NCBI GenBank assembly: GCA_946807835.1
Contig: OX327690.1
Coordinates: forward strand, 14,418,501 to 14,482,500
DNA from: Ailanthus altissimus
Lineage: Eukaryota; Streptophyta; Magnoliopsida; Sapindales; Simaroubaceae
Length of the DNA: 64,000 nt
Direction of reading: 5' to 3'
The translations under genes were made by a program, and so were the position numbers. Of the stretch, positions 34,514 through 46,925 are shown piece after piece; within the stretch, counting starts at the first letter, position 1; each line of letters opens with the position of its first letter. The notes beneath the pieces are model-generated. The model was not told where the DNA came from and did no database searches. It was given only the letters and a program-made list of their open reading frames with translations.

Positions 34514-37336
34514 TATAGTAACCAGCATCCACAACCGGTAAGAATATGTATTTATATATATATATATATATAAATACACATATTTTATTTATATGTGGGT
34601 GATACTTGATTTATGTATTGTTATTAGTAGTGTTTGTATAAGTTAATGACATACTATTAGTATTGGATTTATTTGCAAGACTTTAGATTTATTTTAGGGA
34701 CCAAATAATAATACTTTAAAAGTTTTGGGGGCTAATTTGTAAATACTAAAAATTAGCCTCTTAGTATAAAAATATACATTTGAAATCCTAATTCACTCAT
34801 TTTGGTCGAACTACCTCTCTTAGAGTGAGAAAAGAGAGAAAGAAATGGGAGAGAAAGAGAAGAAGAAAAAGAAGAAGAAAGTTAAAATTTAAGCTTTAAG
34901 AGGTATATTATAACCCCTTTTTAATTTCTTGGTATTAAATTAGTTAATTCCTTTAAGTTTTGATTTTTTTTAAACATGTATAATTGAAGATTTGATATGT
35001 ATCTCGTAAGATATTGTGAGAATTGATGATGATCTATGTAGATAACTTGATTAATCATGATGAATTGTAGAATTTCTACTTGATAGTCTCTTGATCCAGG
35101 AATTTTATAAATTGTTGTGATTCGATTCTAGTTTTGAATTTTAAGTGTATAAAATTAAACATGTTTAGAATCATTTGAGATTTTGAATCGATTGAAAATT
35201 CCAGAAATTGAATTTGTAGTGAATTTACCAAAATGACTCTGAAATTCTAGAAATTTCTTGTGTTAACAGTATAATACAGAGTCAAATAATTTTTGATCTA
35301 CTGAATGATCTTTAAAAATTATGAATTTATGGAATATGATAATTTTATATGTCTAATATGATATACTCAGAATTTAAAATTTAAATTAATGTAGTTAAAT
35401 TGTTATAATTTTTTAAAGAGTGTCAACTCATTACAGTATTTGATTAACATATTTTTAAAGCTATAGAATAAAATAGTTTTAAAATACTTTTACCGGTGAT
35501 TTTGAAATGAAATATTTATAATGGATTGAGATATGTGTTAAGAATAATCTTGTGATAGTTTTATAATTTTTTAGTTAGTATATGATTTTATAAAATTGGG
35601 AGATTGAATATTGTTCAGTAAATATCTTGATTCTGTCAAGTTAGTAGTTTGGATTCGATGGTGTTTATGGAATGGATTGTGCAGAAATTATGATATAATA
35701 TTCATATATAAGAAGGATATATGAGTCAAGAATGATATATTATGATTTTGGAGTAACTGGACATCATTTGATGTATAAGAAAATTTTGTTAAGTGTATGT
35801 GATCAGAATGACAGGTTTTGAGAAACCAAGTAATTAGACTAATTCGATGTAATAAGTGCAATATGTATAATTTTGTAAGCTATTTAAAGTATTTTGTGTG
35901 AATGTTGAGGCTTATAAAAGAATTAATCTCTATTGATAGGTTAAAGAGAATTAAGCCTTGTAGCCGAAAGTACTAAGAGGTAAGTATACTAGACTTTTAC
36001 TGAAATCACAATAAGTATAGTAATTGTCTATGTATGATTTTGTAAATGTGCTTAGAAATATATTTATGTTATGCCAAAGTATATTTGATATAAAATATGA
36101 AAGACATATGCTTATGAATGTGAGCATTGACATTGAGCATGGACATACATGTGTTTATGAAAGTGAACTTTCAAAATGAAATATGTTTAACAAAGAAAGC
36201 TTTTGAAGTGGAAAATGTCAATGACATATGTCTTGTGTTTTGAGGATGCTTGAACTCACTATTTACTTAGTAGACACCTTATGTCATTTGTGGAGCCTTT
36301 ATGTTTGGCATTTCCTTTGGGATTGGTATATGTTATGTGTTTCATATGTAGGAAGGATCTTATTGGTACCTAAAGAAAGATTGAGTCATCACATTCGTGT
36401 GGTGGCATATTGATGCATATGAGAGGACTCATCGATGATCAGGGTGAGGGTTTAGCTCTTAACTTTGGGCATAAGCATTATATATGTGTAATTTAAACCT
36501 CACTTGTACTATTTCTCTCATACGGTATGTTACTTACGAGTGACATTTGGCTCATTATGTGATATGTGATATATAAGTCCTACTAAGTAGTAGTTGAGTG
36601 ATGGTATTCCTATTATATATTTTGAAAGAATATGTAAGCGCTTACCTGACATGTGATTTGATAAGAATATGATTTTGATTTATCACAACATATCATACAC
36701 ATGTATTGTTTACATATATATATTTGTATTTTGATATATGAAAAATTAGTATGCATACTGAGTTTTATACTCATTATAGTTTATAGTGATTTCAGGTAAA
36801 TAAGGTATATGTGTGTTTAGGAAATTTGGCAAGGCTTCTGCTGTCCCTTGGGTTTCCTAAGTTGCTAGGTTGCTGACTGTTTTATTTGGGGACACGTGGT
36901 TTAAGATATTTGATTTGTCGCTATTGAATAAATACTTATGTATTATTTTATTGAGTGTGGTTATGGGTTGATTTTAAGTAAAAATTTGCAATGAATATAT
37001 TCTGGGCTTCCGGTAACAAAGTTGCTACTGGTGACGTAGTAGAGTGTTAATCTCTGAGAAAACTCTGTGTATCTCCAGTTTACTAATTGTCCTAGTCTTA
37101 ATGCAATTATTATAATTTTAAAAAATTAAAATGAATATTTAAATATTATCAATAAATGTTTTTGTTTATATTTTAGGTTATGGGTTGATTTTAGTGTTGA
37201 ACTTACTAGCAACTTGTTAAGGATTCCTATGTTGAATTAAAGTTTAAAATTTTATGCAATATTATTTATGAGTGCACATTATTGAATAAATGTAAGTTAT
37301 GTCGTATGTCAGATCTTTTGGGTTTGGGACGTGACA
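34514..37336 (+). repeat. Chromovirus 3' LTR, about 2.8 kb
   Basis: It begins just after the purine-rich AGATGGGAGAAT (34502-34513), probably as TATAGTAACC where TGTAGTAACC is expected, and ends GTGACA at 37336. A TATA-like GTATAAAAAT lies near 34760. A short TA repeat (34555-34575) lies near the 5' end. No long ORF. Confidence 0.7.
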
Positions 37337-38514
37337 TATATACTTAGCTTATGGCTTATTACCTTTAAGTATATGCCAACCATATTTCAATGGCATTAGT
37401 AAAGATGTCTTGGTTTCTTTTGAATAAGTCGACCATCATCGTTTTTTCTTTTTCGCTCTTGTTGGTGCCCAAAAGTACCTTTCTATTGATGGCTGAAGGG
37501 TCAAACTATACTTCTGCTATCTTCTATGTATAAGGGTGGAGTGTACTCTTCTATCCATGGAAGCCCTGTAGCCACTTGTAGTTGCTACTTTGGAGGCACT
37601 ACCTCTTGTGGTGGTGGAGGAACCTTTATGCCATTCTATATTCTTCTCCACTTACCTTTCTTCCTTTTTATTCCTCTTCCTCCTTATCTTCTCTCTTAAC
37701 TTTTATAGAAGGCTTCTTTGATCCATTCTTGTATTTTGCCGACTTTAATAAGTTGGAACAACATTGTTTTGTCTGAATTTGTTTGCCTTTTATGTCCATT
37801 GTTCCTCTTGCACTAGCTAATATGCATATTACTACTTGATGCAAAATGGAAGGACGATCTCCATTAGTGTATCTAGAATCATCATACCACTGTATTATAA
37901 ATGTAGGGTGTGTGAACTACTAGGTAGTGTACTTTTTAATATTTTCCCTCTGCCACAACTGGTAACATGACCATTCCTTTGACTTGTACTCTTATTCCTC
38001 TAACACAATGAGTTTTTTATTATAGCCTCTAATATCTTTCTCGATGAGGTCCATTCTTTTTAAAGTATCTAGAAAAAGGATGTTTGCTCTGCTTCCACTA
38101 TTGACTAGCACACATCATACGATGACCTTTCTATATTTAACGTTATCACTAATGAATTAAGGCATGGAAGCACTAAATTGGTCAAGTCGTCCTAAAAAAA
38201 GGAGATTTCTCACAATTCCTATTCAATTGCCATGATGGTGAGAGCTGATGTCTCTCCCACTTTCTGTCTTTGGATGTTAGTTTCCCTCTTAAACAAAAGC
38301 CTCTACCTTTCGTCCTTACCTTTTCTTTTTAGAGGTATCTGTAAAATACTATTGTGTAATGTTGGTTAACTACCATTCTCGCGAACAATGCTTCCAGAGA
38401 ATCCTAGATTAGTTTGCCTCATTTTGCGGTCTTTTATAACCATTAAGTTTATACCTTTTCATCCATGCTTTCTTGATCTGTTTCATCTTCATCTTGGTAT
38501 TAGAAATCAAATAA
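37337..38514 (-). pseudogene. Tat-2 protease and gag-pol linker, decayed
   Basis: On the minus strand VLVNSGSRANILFLDTLKRM (about 38000-38125) matches the Tat aspartic protease (canonical VLVDTGSSADILFWDAF). The active-site Asp is Asn here (DTG to NSG), so it is dead. Downstream fragments such as FTHPTFIIQ fit the rest of the protease and the linker to RT. An Athila LTR begins at 38515. Confidence 0.65.
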
Positions 38515-39872
38515 TGATAGGGACATGCATGCACTAGTAGATTTAGTCTCCGACTTTCTTATTTTGCTCAAATTTATGGATATTGGCTATTCAATTGTAT
38601 TTTTAATCATAAATAGATGCATAAGGGAAAATGTGATGAATAGGAATAAACAATAGGCCAATTAGACGAGAAATAAAAGAGATATGCTCAAAATACACCA
38701 CCGAGCAAACTCAGGCTTGGGCGCTACAGTGCCCAAGGCAGTACCGCGGTGCCCACTGCCTAGCATTGTGACACTTGGCCGACTAAGCACCACTTTACGT
38801 TTCTAGGTCTTGGCACCCGGTGCTAATGCGATAAGTGCAAAATACCCTATTTTGAGTCATAATTCAATTTGGATTTGAAGCGCCTCGCCCCTAGGATTTC
38901 TCATAGCTATAAAGCATTATTGTAAAAGCCAAAACACAGATTTTAGAAATGTAAAAAATATAAGGAAATAATTCACACTCAAAATTGAGAGATCAAAGGC
39001 AAGAATTTAAGATTCAAGTTCAAGATTAAAGATTCAAGTCAAGGAAGAGAGAGAAGCACATTAAGACATCTTATTGAATAGTTTTTCTTATATTTCTTTA
39101 TTATTATATTCTTGTTCTTCCTGTTCTTCATGGATTAGTTTGATACTCTTGGTTTTATGATGAGCTAAATTTGTTTATTTAGGGTTAGACTAGTGAACCT
39201 AATATGTAGTAAGATTTTATGCACTCTTAGTTTATGAACTTAATACATACAATTTATTTATTCTATCTTAATCTTAATGCTTTCATTATATCTAGTCAAT
39301 ATTTTAAATGATTGAGGAACTATGATGAACTTGACAAAGAAATTCTTATGTTTAGCCTAGGATAGTTTGAGGCATGATCATAAAATAACAACTATGAGTT
39401 CTATGTAAGATAGACATATATCTAGATGACATGTATGGTATAATTTAGACTTGATCTTAATGAATTAAATTCTAATTTGATTACCGTAAACATATAGGTG
39501 ATTGTTAGAATGTGTAATATAGTCACTTAACCATCAACAGAGGATTGTGATGAGATTAGTGTCTGAGCTAATCAATTGGTATTAAGTGATTAACTAAAAT
39601 ATTAATAAATCCAATGAAATATTAGGGATAAGTCTATACCCTAGATTATTATTAATTCAACCTTCTGTTATTTGTTATCTAGGTTAAGTTTTAGGTTAAT
39701 TAGTTAAATTTCATATTATAGTTTTTTTATATAAATGTTAAATTATGTATAATTTTAGTAATTGATTGATAGAAATAGATCGAATAGTCCCTGTAAGAAC
39801 GATATATGGACTTAAAATCTTATATTACTTGATACGATAGCGTACGCTTGCGCTAAGCTATTATAGCACACA
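38515..39872 (+). repeat. Athila-A 5' LTR
   Basis: It starts TGATAGGGACATGCATGC and ends TATAGCACACA shortly before the PBS. The 3' half is clearly homologous (by eye near 88%) to 50982-52317. A GC-rich segment at 38700-38830 is poorly conserved between the two. Confidence 0.75.
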
Positions 39873-39881
39873 TTAAATTTT

Positions 39882-39899
39882 TGGCACCGTTGCCGGAGA
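39882..39899 (+). promoter_or_regulatory. Athila-A primer binding site
   Basis: TGGCACCGTTGCCGGAGA resembles the Athila PBS (TGGCGCCGTTGCCGGGGA, tRNA-Asp type, from memory) with two changes. It lies ten bases after the LTR. Confidence 0.8.
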
Positions 39900-40077
39900 C
39901 TATTTCTTTCTATTCTTAGGTCAATACTAATATGAAGCTACTTTCTTTTAATTCATGTTTTATTTTTGTTTCAGTTTATTTTTCTTTTTGCTTTGAATTT
40001 TTTTTTTATATTTTGCTTTGATAGTTCATACTAAAGAGAAAAACAACGATAACATCAACAATCCTATCTTTGAGCCC

Positions 40078-41700
40078 ATGATACCTCAAAGATCTTTAAA
40101 GGATTATGTTATTCCTACTATAGATGGTATTCAGTCAAGTATTCAGTAACCAACTATTAATGTAAATAACTTTGAGATCAAGCCGAGTACTATTTAAATG
40201 CTGAAAGAGTTTGTATAGTTCAGTGGAGCTCCTAATGATGATCTTAATATGTACATCGTGAATTTCTTCCAGATTGGTGATACATTCAAATATAATGGAG
40301 TCTCTAACAATGCTATCAGATTGAGACTATTCCCTTTCTCCTTAAGGGATAGAGCCAAGAGTTGGTTGATGTCATTGTCGTTAGAATCTATATCGACGTG
40401 GGATGATTTAGCATAGACGTTTCTAGTCAAGTTCTTCCCACAAGAAAAAACAGCAAAAATGAGGAATGATATCATCTCATTTAGTCAGATTAATGGCGAG
40501 ATACTATGTAAGGCATAAGAGCACTTCAAAGACATGTTAAGGAAGTGTCCTCACCATAGTGTCCCTAAATGGCTATTAGTCCAAACGTTCTATAATAGAC
40601 TAGTAGATCATTTGAGGATTATTGTAGATACCACTGCTAGAGAAGTTATAATGAATAAGTTTATAGATAAGGCTTATGATCTATTGGAAGAAATAGTGTC
40701 AAATAGTTACCAATGGCCAATAGAGATAGTTACACCAAGAAGAGTCACTGGTGTGCATAAGATTTACACATTCATTATGTTGGCAGCATCAATAAATTTT
40801 TTGGTGCTATTGTTAGGGATGAGATTAACATAAATCAATATATTATCTAAAAATATTGATGCATTGAATGTCGTCAAACCTCAGCAAGTAACTTGTGATT
40901 TTTTTGGTGATAACCACATGAATGGGTGGTGGATGGAAGCAGTAAATTATGTGGGCAATTTTAATTAATAGCAACCAAACCCACAATCCAACTTCTATAA
41001 TTCAGGGTGGAGAGATCATTCAAACTTCTCATGGTGTAACAACCAAGAAGAGCCATCTAGACCAATGAATCCCTCAAAATTTCAGCCATCGCAAGAAAAG
41101 AAGCCGACATTAGAAGACATGCTCATACACTACATGAAGTCTAATAATGTCATCTTATAAAACTATTCAACCACCTTAAAGAATCTTAGAGGATAACTTG
41201 TTGCATCTCTCAACAAGCGACCTCAAGGCACTCTACCAAGAAATACAGAGATAAATCCATGAGGGAATGTAGAGCAATGCCAAGCCATCAACTTTCAAAG
41301 TGGTAAGGTTTTACATGAAAACACATTACCAACACCACTTTTAAAGATGAAGGAAAAGGAAAGGGTTGAATAACAAGAAAATGTGCAACCATATAGACTA
41401 CCTATTCCTTTCCCTCAAAAGCTATCGAGGTGCAATACAAGTGCTGAAACAGAAAATTAGTAGTATATCAGTTCAGAACCAAGTGCAGAAACTCAAAATA
41501 GTGCAAAAAATTCAGCAAAGGATAGTGTAGAAGCTAGTATATTAATGCAAAAAAATTTTGGAATGCAAAAAATTTCAAATGCAGTAATAAATACCAGTAC
41601 CAATGTGCAGTATCAGCAGTTCACACCTCCTCTACCATTCCTACAGAGGTTGTAAAAGAAGAAATTAGATAAGCAATTTTCTAAATTTCTTGAAATATTT
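40078..41700 (+). pseudogene. Athila-A gag, decayed
   Basis: Plus-strand fragments in order: INVNNFEIKPSTI, NAIRLRLFPFSLRDRAKSWL, FPQEKTAKMRNDIISFSQ, ILCKA, FKDMLRKCPHHSVPKWLLVQ, TFYNRLVDHLRIIVD and AYDLLEEIVSNSYQW. These are the conserved blocks of Athila gag. Several stops break it. The C-terminal part (about 40860-41700) is low-complexity and no zinc knuckle is seen. Confidence 0.8.
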
Positions 41701-42350
41701 AAGAAATTACATATTAATCTCTATTTTACAGATGTACTCGAACAAATGCCTAGCTACATTAAGTTCATAAAGAGTATCCTTTCAGAGATGACCAGAATAA
41801 AGGATTATGAGACTGTAGCATTGACAGAGGAGTGTAGTACTATTCTTAAGAAGAAGCTATCTCCCAAGCTCAAGATCTTGGGAGATTTACCATACCATGC
41901 TGTACTAGCAATCATGACATTGGTAAAGCTTTATACGATCTAGGAGTAAGTATCAATCTCATGCCTTTTTTCATCTATAACGTGTTAGGATTGAGAGAAA
42001 CAAAGCCAATCAATATCACACTTCAACTTGCTAATCACTCTCTCGCCTACCCGAAAGGAATTATAGAGGACGTACTAGTAAAGGTGAATAAGTTCATCTT
42101 CCCTGTAGATTTTATTATTCTAGACATGAAAGAAGATAAAGAGATTTTTATCATTATTGGGAGACCCTTCCTAGCTATAAGAAGCACAGTCATTGATGTT
42201 AAAAAAGAAGAGATGACCATAAGGGTGCAAGATGACATAGCGACCTTTAAAGTCTTCAAGGAGATGAAGTTGCCATATGAGAGTGAAGACTGTGTAGCAT
42301 TGATGTGGTGCACCTACACGCCAAGTAACTCAAAGACATGGAGATGTTAA
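41701..42350 (+). pseudogene. Athila-A aspartic protease region, decayed
   Basis: After a frame change the block YDLGVSINLMPFFIYNVLGL is followed by ITLQLANHSLAYPKGIIEDV, LVKVNKFIFPVDFIILDM, IIGRPFLAIRSTVIDV and FKVFKEMKLP (to about 42280). DLGVS stands at the position of the DLGAS active-site motif of Athila protease. The 129-residue stretch 41961-42350 is still open. The reading ends in a stop, and no RT follows. Confidence 0.8.
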
Positions 42351-42965
42351 ATCTTCACATAAAAAAAAGGCATTAAAGTATAGAAAGAAAAGGAAAAAAA
42401 AGAAAAAGTAGTACCTTAATGAGAGGATCAAAGAGAAAGGCACAAGAGAATCACTTCCCCAGTCTAAGAGTAAAGAATTTTTGGAGGAGCGTGAGAAGAA
42501 TGAGGTGAAAGTTGTTGCCCAAAGGTTAATTGCTAAGATGTGAAAGTCAAAAGAGAGGAAATCCAAGAAGATCACATACAATGATGCTTCCATTATCAAC
42601 TTTGATCCTTCTTAAGAGTAGAAAAAAGTACTGCTAAGCCAACAGCGTTAAATCAAGCACTTCTTGGGAAGCAACCCAAGTAATTTTTATTTTTTATTTT
42701 TTTTGTATAATTTCAGTTTTAGTTATGTTAGTTTCTTTTCTTTGTAAGAATAAAACAGCAAAAAGGAACATTCAAGAAAGTAGCACGAGGAATTACATGC
42801 GTTAGGAGAAAAGAAACACTACAGTCTAATCAATAAGCAACAACGCTGCATTGCCTTAACTTCAGTTACCAGAGGAGTTTTTCTTACTTTTAAGATTATA
42901 GTTCGACATTGAGGACAATATCTAATTTAAGTTTAAGGGTGGGATCTAATTTAAGATTATTCTTC
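42351..42965 (+). other. Athila-A post-protease non-coding stretch
   Basis: It contains GGGAAGCAACCCAAG (about 42668) and CATTGAGGACAAT (42907), both phrases seen between coding part and 3' end in Athila elements. Its A/G-rich segment is 42360-42600. It ends at the junction with the chromovirus fragment. Confidence 0.6.
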
Positions 42966-43520
42966 GATTCTATGAGATTGAACAACCCCATCTAAAATCT
43001 CCCCCTACACCTCGCGTCACGATTGCTTACTATTACCATCGGTAATCCCTAATACTTAACCATATGTTTAAGGAAAAGCCTTACGGTCTCTTCCGTATTA
43101 CACTCTTTAGGCATTGGTATAAAAGTAGTATACTAGAAAAATCGGTTTCCTATTATATTGATAGTCCCTGATCCCTTAGATTTCGGCAAAGGCATGATGA
43201 AATCCATAGAGATGCTCTCTTAAGGTCTCTCCGATATAGGAAATAGATCAAGTAGGCCTGCGTGACTCTATTTCTTGATCTTATGTTATTGGCATACGAG
43301 ATAAGTCTTCACAAACTGTTCTATCTCCTCCTACATGTGCGATCAATAGTATAATGCCTCCAATAGAGCACGTGTGCACCTTTGTCTCAGATGTCTAGCC
43401 CATTTACTGTTATGACACTCCTTATAGTGGTTCCATTGTAAGTTTCCCCACTTCAGAACATACAACTGACGGCCCCTGGTGTAGAGAAGCCAATTTTTTT
43501 ACCTAAAACTACTATATTTT
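42966..43520 (-). pseudogene. Chromovirus-B integrase, N-terminal half
   Basis: Minus-strand blocks: LLYTRGRQLYVLKWGNLQ, KECHNSKWARHLRQRCTCAL, FVKTYLVCQ, SISMDFIMPLPKSKG, TTFIPMPKECN, and VSNRDARCRGRF. The HHCC zinc finger and first catalytic Asp region are recognisable. The reading stops at about 42966, well before the integrase end and chromodomain, so the element was cut here. Confidence 0.8.
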
Positions 43521-43529
43521 TCCTCGTGA

Positions 43530-44720
43530 ACTTATATGGAAAGCTGTCTGGCCAATGAATCATACTTCATCCCCTCTTGAAATAGGCTGAGTAACTCCTT
43601 ATCCAACTTACTTATGGATCCTAACTTGACCTTCTGACTTAAGGCATCTGCCACCATGTTCACCTTGCCTGGTTTATACTCGAGTTCACAATCAAACTCT
43701 CCTAAAAAGTCCTGCCACTTGGCTTGTTTTGGGCTAAGCTTATTTTTTCTTTGAAAGTAACTCATAGCCATATTGTCTGTTATCACCACAGACTTTGTCC
43801 CAAGTAAGTAATGTCACCAAGTGCACAGACAGTAGATGATCCCCGTCATCTCATTCTCTTGCACCGTATAGAACTTCTCTGTCTCGTTCAGTTTTTGACT
43901 ATCATATGCAATTGAATTACCCTGTTTCATTAAAACACCTCCAATGGAAAAATTAAATGCATCAGTATATACTTCATACAGTAACAAGTGGTTTGGCAAT
44001 GCTAAAATTGGCTGCTCAATCACCGCTCTCTTTAATCTATCAAAAGCTCCTTAACACTCCTTTGCCACTCCTATGCTTTAGTCTTCTTCAATAGGTCAGT
44101 AGGTGGTGTAGCAATGGTAGAATAGCGTTTGATGAATCTTTGGTAGTAGTTGACTAACCTAAAAAAATACTGTAGCTTGGTTACTCTTGTGGGTGCCTCC
44201 CAATCCACTATAGCACGAATCTTCATTCTCTTCATCATCAACTTGCCATCTTTGATCTTGTGGCCCAAAAAGTCTACCTCTATCTTGGAAAATGAGCACT
44301 TCTGCCTCTTCACACAATGAATTCTTATAAAGTACTTTCAAAATAGTTCGTAAGTGCTCTACATGCTCCTCGAAAGTGTTGCTGTAGATAATGATGTCGT
44401 CCATGTATATAACAATGAACTTGTCAAGAAACGGTTAGAGTATACTGTTCATCAATGTGTAGAATTCGGCTGGTGCATTTGTGAGGCCAAACGACATGTC
44501 AAGAAACTCATGTGCTTTAGAGCATGTGGTCTTTAGCTCATCACCCTTAACTATCCGCACTTGACGATAATCTGATTTAAAGTCCAGCCTTAAAAACTAC
44601 TTTTCCTGCCCCAATTGATCAAATAAGTTTGTAATTAAAGAAATAGGATACATATTCTTGACGATGACTTTGTTTAGTGCCCGGTAGTCTATGCACAACT
44701 ACAGTTTAAGTAATTCAAGT
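43530..44720 (-). pseudogene. Chromovirus-B reverse transcriptase and RNase H, decayed
   Basis: Minus-strand blocks: [65 protein letters not shown] (YMDD at 44407-44396, intact), [87 protein letters not shown] and LEYKPGKVNMVADALSQK. This is RT, connection and RNase H in correct order. A frameshift after NSL and scattered stops break it. Confidence 0.88.
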
Positions 44721-45158
44721 GTTGAATAAATAAAAAATAAATTCATTACTTAAAATAGTTTAAGTGTTAGACTATAGAGATTAAGAGTTAATTTCGGGGT
44801 TTAAGTGTTAAACCAGTGCTAGAAATTAAGGCTGCTACTCTAAAGACTCAAGCCCATCCTGTTGAGTCCTATAATTACTAATGGGTTCATTTCAAATGGT
44901 AACTCCAGCTTAAACCGTACAAAAGGCTTGCGAGGTGATTATTCTTAATTTTGGTATTAATGTGATTAATATTTATTTAATTTCATTAATGTAATGAAAT
45001 GCAAAATTTATTGTGTTCATTGTTTAGGAAATTAGATTTTCAGTTTTCACTACGAATATTATGTATGAGATGCATGTATATGTATTTATGACCAATAGAC
45101 ACGTGCGCATGCATACATGCACCCAATACAGTTTAGAACCGAAACACCACACCTAACA
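44698..45158 (+). mobile_element. LTR fragment inserted in chromovirus-B, related to 14556-17231
   Basis: The stretch from AAGTGTTAGACTATAGAG to the end CACACCTAACA is homologous to the reverse complement of 14556-15010. Shared blocks include TTTAAGTGTTAAACCAGTGC and AAATTTATTGTGTTCATT. It ends in a CA at 45158, as an LTR 3' end would. The 5' part is absent. It replaces the gag-RT junction (protease) of the host element. Confidence 0.7.
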
Positions 45159-45189
45159 CTTCTTCCTGTTGATGTAGGATTCAACATAT

Positions 45190-46409
45190 ATTAGCACCTT
45201 TCCCAAGCATTAAGAGCATTGAGCAGTTGTATAGACTTTAATTGACCATGTTTTCCCACTTGTTAAGTCTCCAACATTGTGTTGATAGCCTTTTGCGTTG
45301 GATAGTCCTTCACCCAATGATCTCCATCTCAAAGGAAACAGTTAGATTTTAGCTTTCTCCAGTTATTGTGCTTTTGCTCTCTCCCCGTGGGTGGTTTACC
45401 TTTCCCCTCCTTATCCTGCTAAGGTTGAGACTCTTTGGCTCCCCCACATTTACTATGATTGGGATTAACATGGTTGGACTTCCCCTCATCACCATTGGGG
45501 TAATCCATAAGAGTCTTCGCTAATGTAAGGGTGTCGAATATGTTCACCACTCTATGTCGCTTCAACTCGTTCGACACCTATGTTTGTAATCCGTCTAGAA
45601 AATTTAACAATAAGTCCTCTTCACTTATGTTAAGGATCTACAACATTAACAAAGAGTATTTCTCTACGTACTCGCTAATAGACCTGGTTTACTTCAATTT
45701 CTTTAGCCGTTTTCTAGCGTCATGCACCATATTTTCTAGATAGAACTGATATTTTAATTTTCGTTACAATTCTACATAATTATTGATTGTATAGATACCC
45801 TTGTGTATCTCATCACTTTTTCTACGCCTCTACAGAATTGCATGATTAAAAGGATATAGAGTTATGGTATTTACCTTCTCCTCGTCCAATATGTCTATGG
45901 TGTCTAAATATCTCTCTAGTTGCCAAAAGTAGTTGTTAAGCTCCTTAGTGTTTTGCTTACAGCTAAACTCCTTCGACTTAGAAGCATCGACCCTCGGTGC
46001 ATCCACTGTAACTTAAGCTGTAACAGCTCCATTTACTACCGTGCTCCATTTAATACAGCTCTTTAATTTGGGCTTGAACCTTGTCCATAGTGGTGTAGAC
46101 CTTCTCTTAGAATGCCTTGATCTAGTCATGCTACTCATCAGTGTAACTCTCGATAGATGTATTGATGAGGGAGCGCAACTTATCACCTTGCATTTTGAGG
46201 CCCACATCGAGCTTCTTCACCTATTGCTCTAACTCCTTAAGGTGATCCTTTGCCTTTTTTACAGTGCCACCAAGTTATTTCATAAGGTTCCCGTTCTCCT
46301 AGTTTGGATCACTGTTCTTCTCACGAGGAGGTATATCTTTGTTCTTAGCTTTGGGATCTTTACCCCTCTCTTCAATCACATCCAATGATGTTGTAGCATT
46401 TTTCATCAT
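45190..46409 (-). pseudogene. Chromovirus-B gag, decayed
   Basis: It starts MMKNATTSLDVIEER on the minus strand near 46409. Lys/Glu-rich helical pieces follow (VKKAKDHLKELE). Near the C-terminus, DGDHWVKDYPTQKAINTMLE and QLLNALNAWERC (about 45200-45345) match the zinc-knuckle region; the second Cys is Tyr here (DYP for DCP), so the knuckle is broken. Stops are frequent. Confidence 0.65.
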
Positions 46410-46436
46410 CTTCTTTGAGCTCGCTCTAGTACCAAA

Positions 46437-46925
46437 TGTCACGAACCTTCTTGAGAACTATGCGGCCTTAGCACTTCCTATGCTAAACAAGCTAGAAAAA
46501 CCACACAAAGAAAATAATAAAAGACAAGCACACCAAGTGTTTGAGAAAATACTCTTATTATTATAAATGAAGAGATTTACAAGCTGTGAGATGATTTACA
46601 TAAATGAGAGTGATCCCTTTTTATACTAGTAGTCTTATATAATCAACAGTTAAGATTAAAATGATCTAACGATATATATACAAGATGAATAAATGTGCTA
46701 AGAAATATTCTTAGATTCTATCTCATCTAAATAGGGGTGAAACTTATCCTATTAGGGATAAACTTATCTTATAAGTTATGGGCTTGGCCTATATCTCTAT
46801 CCTAATCAAATGTGCTTTCTAGAAACTCCAGTCTACATAGTACTTTATTGGTCCAGTAGCCCCTAAAAGGTGTAGTCATACACCAAGTGCTCGAAGAAAT
46901 GCTTAAGAGCACATAAGGCATGACA
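46437..46925 (-). repeat. Chromovirus-B 5' LTR and PBS
   Basis: On the minus strand it probably starts TGTCATGCCTTATG at 46925 and ends GTTCGTGACA at 46437. The R/U5 part includes TTATACAAAAA-like promoter sequence and AATAATAAGAGTATTTTC. TTTGGTACTAGAGC follows directly, close to the tRNA-iMet PBS TGGTATCAGAGC. The 5' limit is less sure than the 3' one. Confidence 0.65.

Larger units (their letters stand above)
34113..37336 (+). mobile_element. Chromovirus fragment inserted in Tat-2, with 5-bp TSD and inverted LTR ends
   Basis: The insert is flanked by TATAT at 34108-34112 and 37337-37341. It holds, in order, about 80-120 bp that are the inverse complement of the LTR 3' terminus (34113-34192 and beyond), the last ~70 codons of pol with a chromodomain, and one full 3' LTR (34514-37336). 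It starts TGTCACGTCCCAGACC and ends GGGTTTGGGACGTGACA. The normal 5' LTR, gag and most of pol are absent. Both outer edges therefore carry the same LTR end. Confidence 0.8.
38515..42965 (+). mobile_element. Athila-type element A: 5' LTR to protease, 3' part lost
   Basis: LTR 38515-39872, PBS at 39882, gag from 40078, protease to 42350, then a non-coding stretch with CATTGAGGACAAT (42907-42919), a phrase typical of Athila elements. At about 42965 it is joined directly to the integrase of a chromovirus in the opposite orientation. RT, RNase H and integrase are missing here. A homologous 3' end lies at 49965-52317 and could be its other half or a separate element. Confidence 0.7.
42966..46925 (-). 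mobile_element. Chromovirus-like element B, 3' part lost
   Basis: In minus orientation: LTR 46925-46437, PBS just below 46437, gag 46409-45190, an inserted LTR fragment (45158-44698), RT and RNase H 44720-43530, integrase 43520-42966 and then an abrupt stop at the Athila-A junction. The second LTR is missing. RT motifs ([10 protein letters not shown]) and the iMet-like PBS fit a chromovirus, not Athila or Tat. Confidence 0.75.

Noticed and set aside
41961..42350. A stand-alone protease-like gene
   Set aside because: It is the Athila protease segment, in order behind gag and the PBS of the same element.
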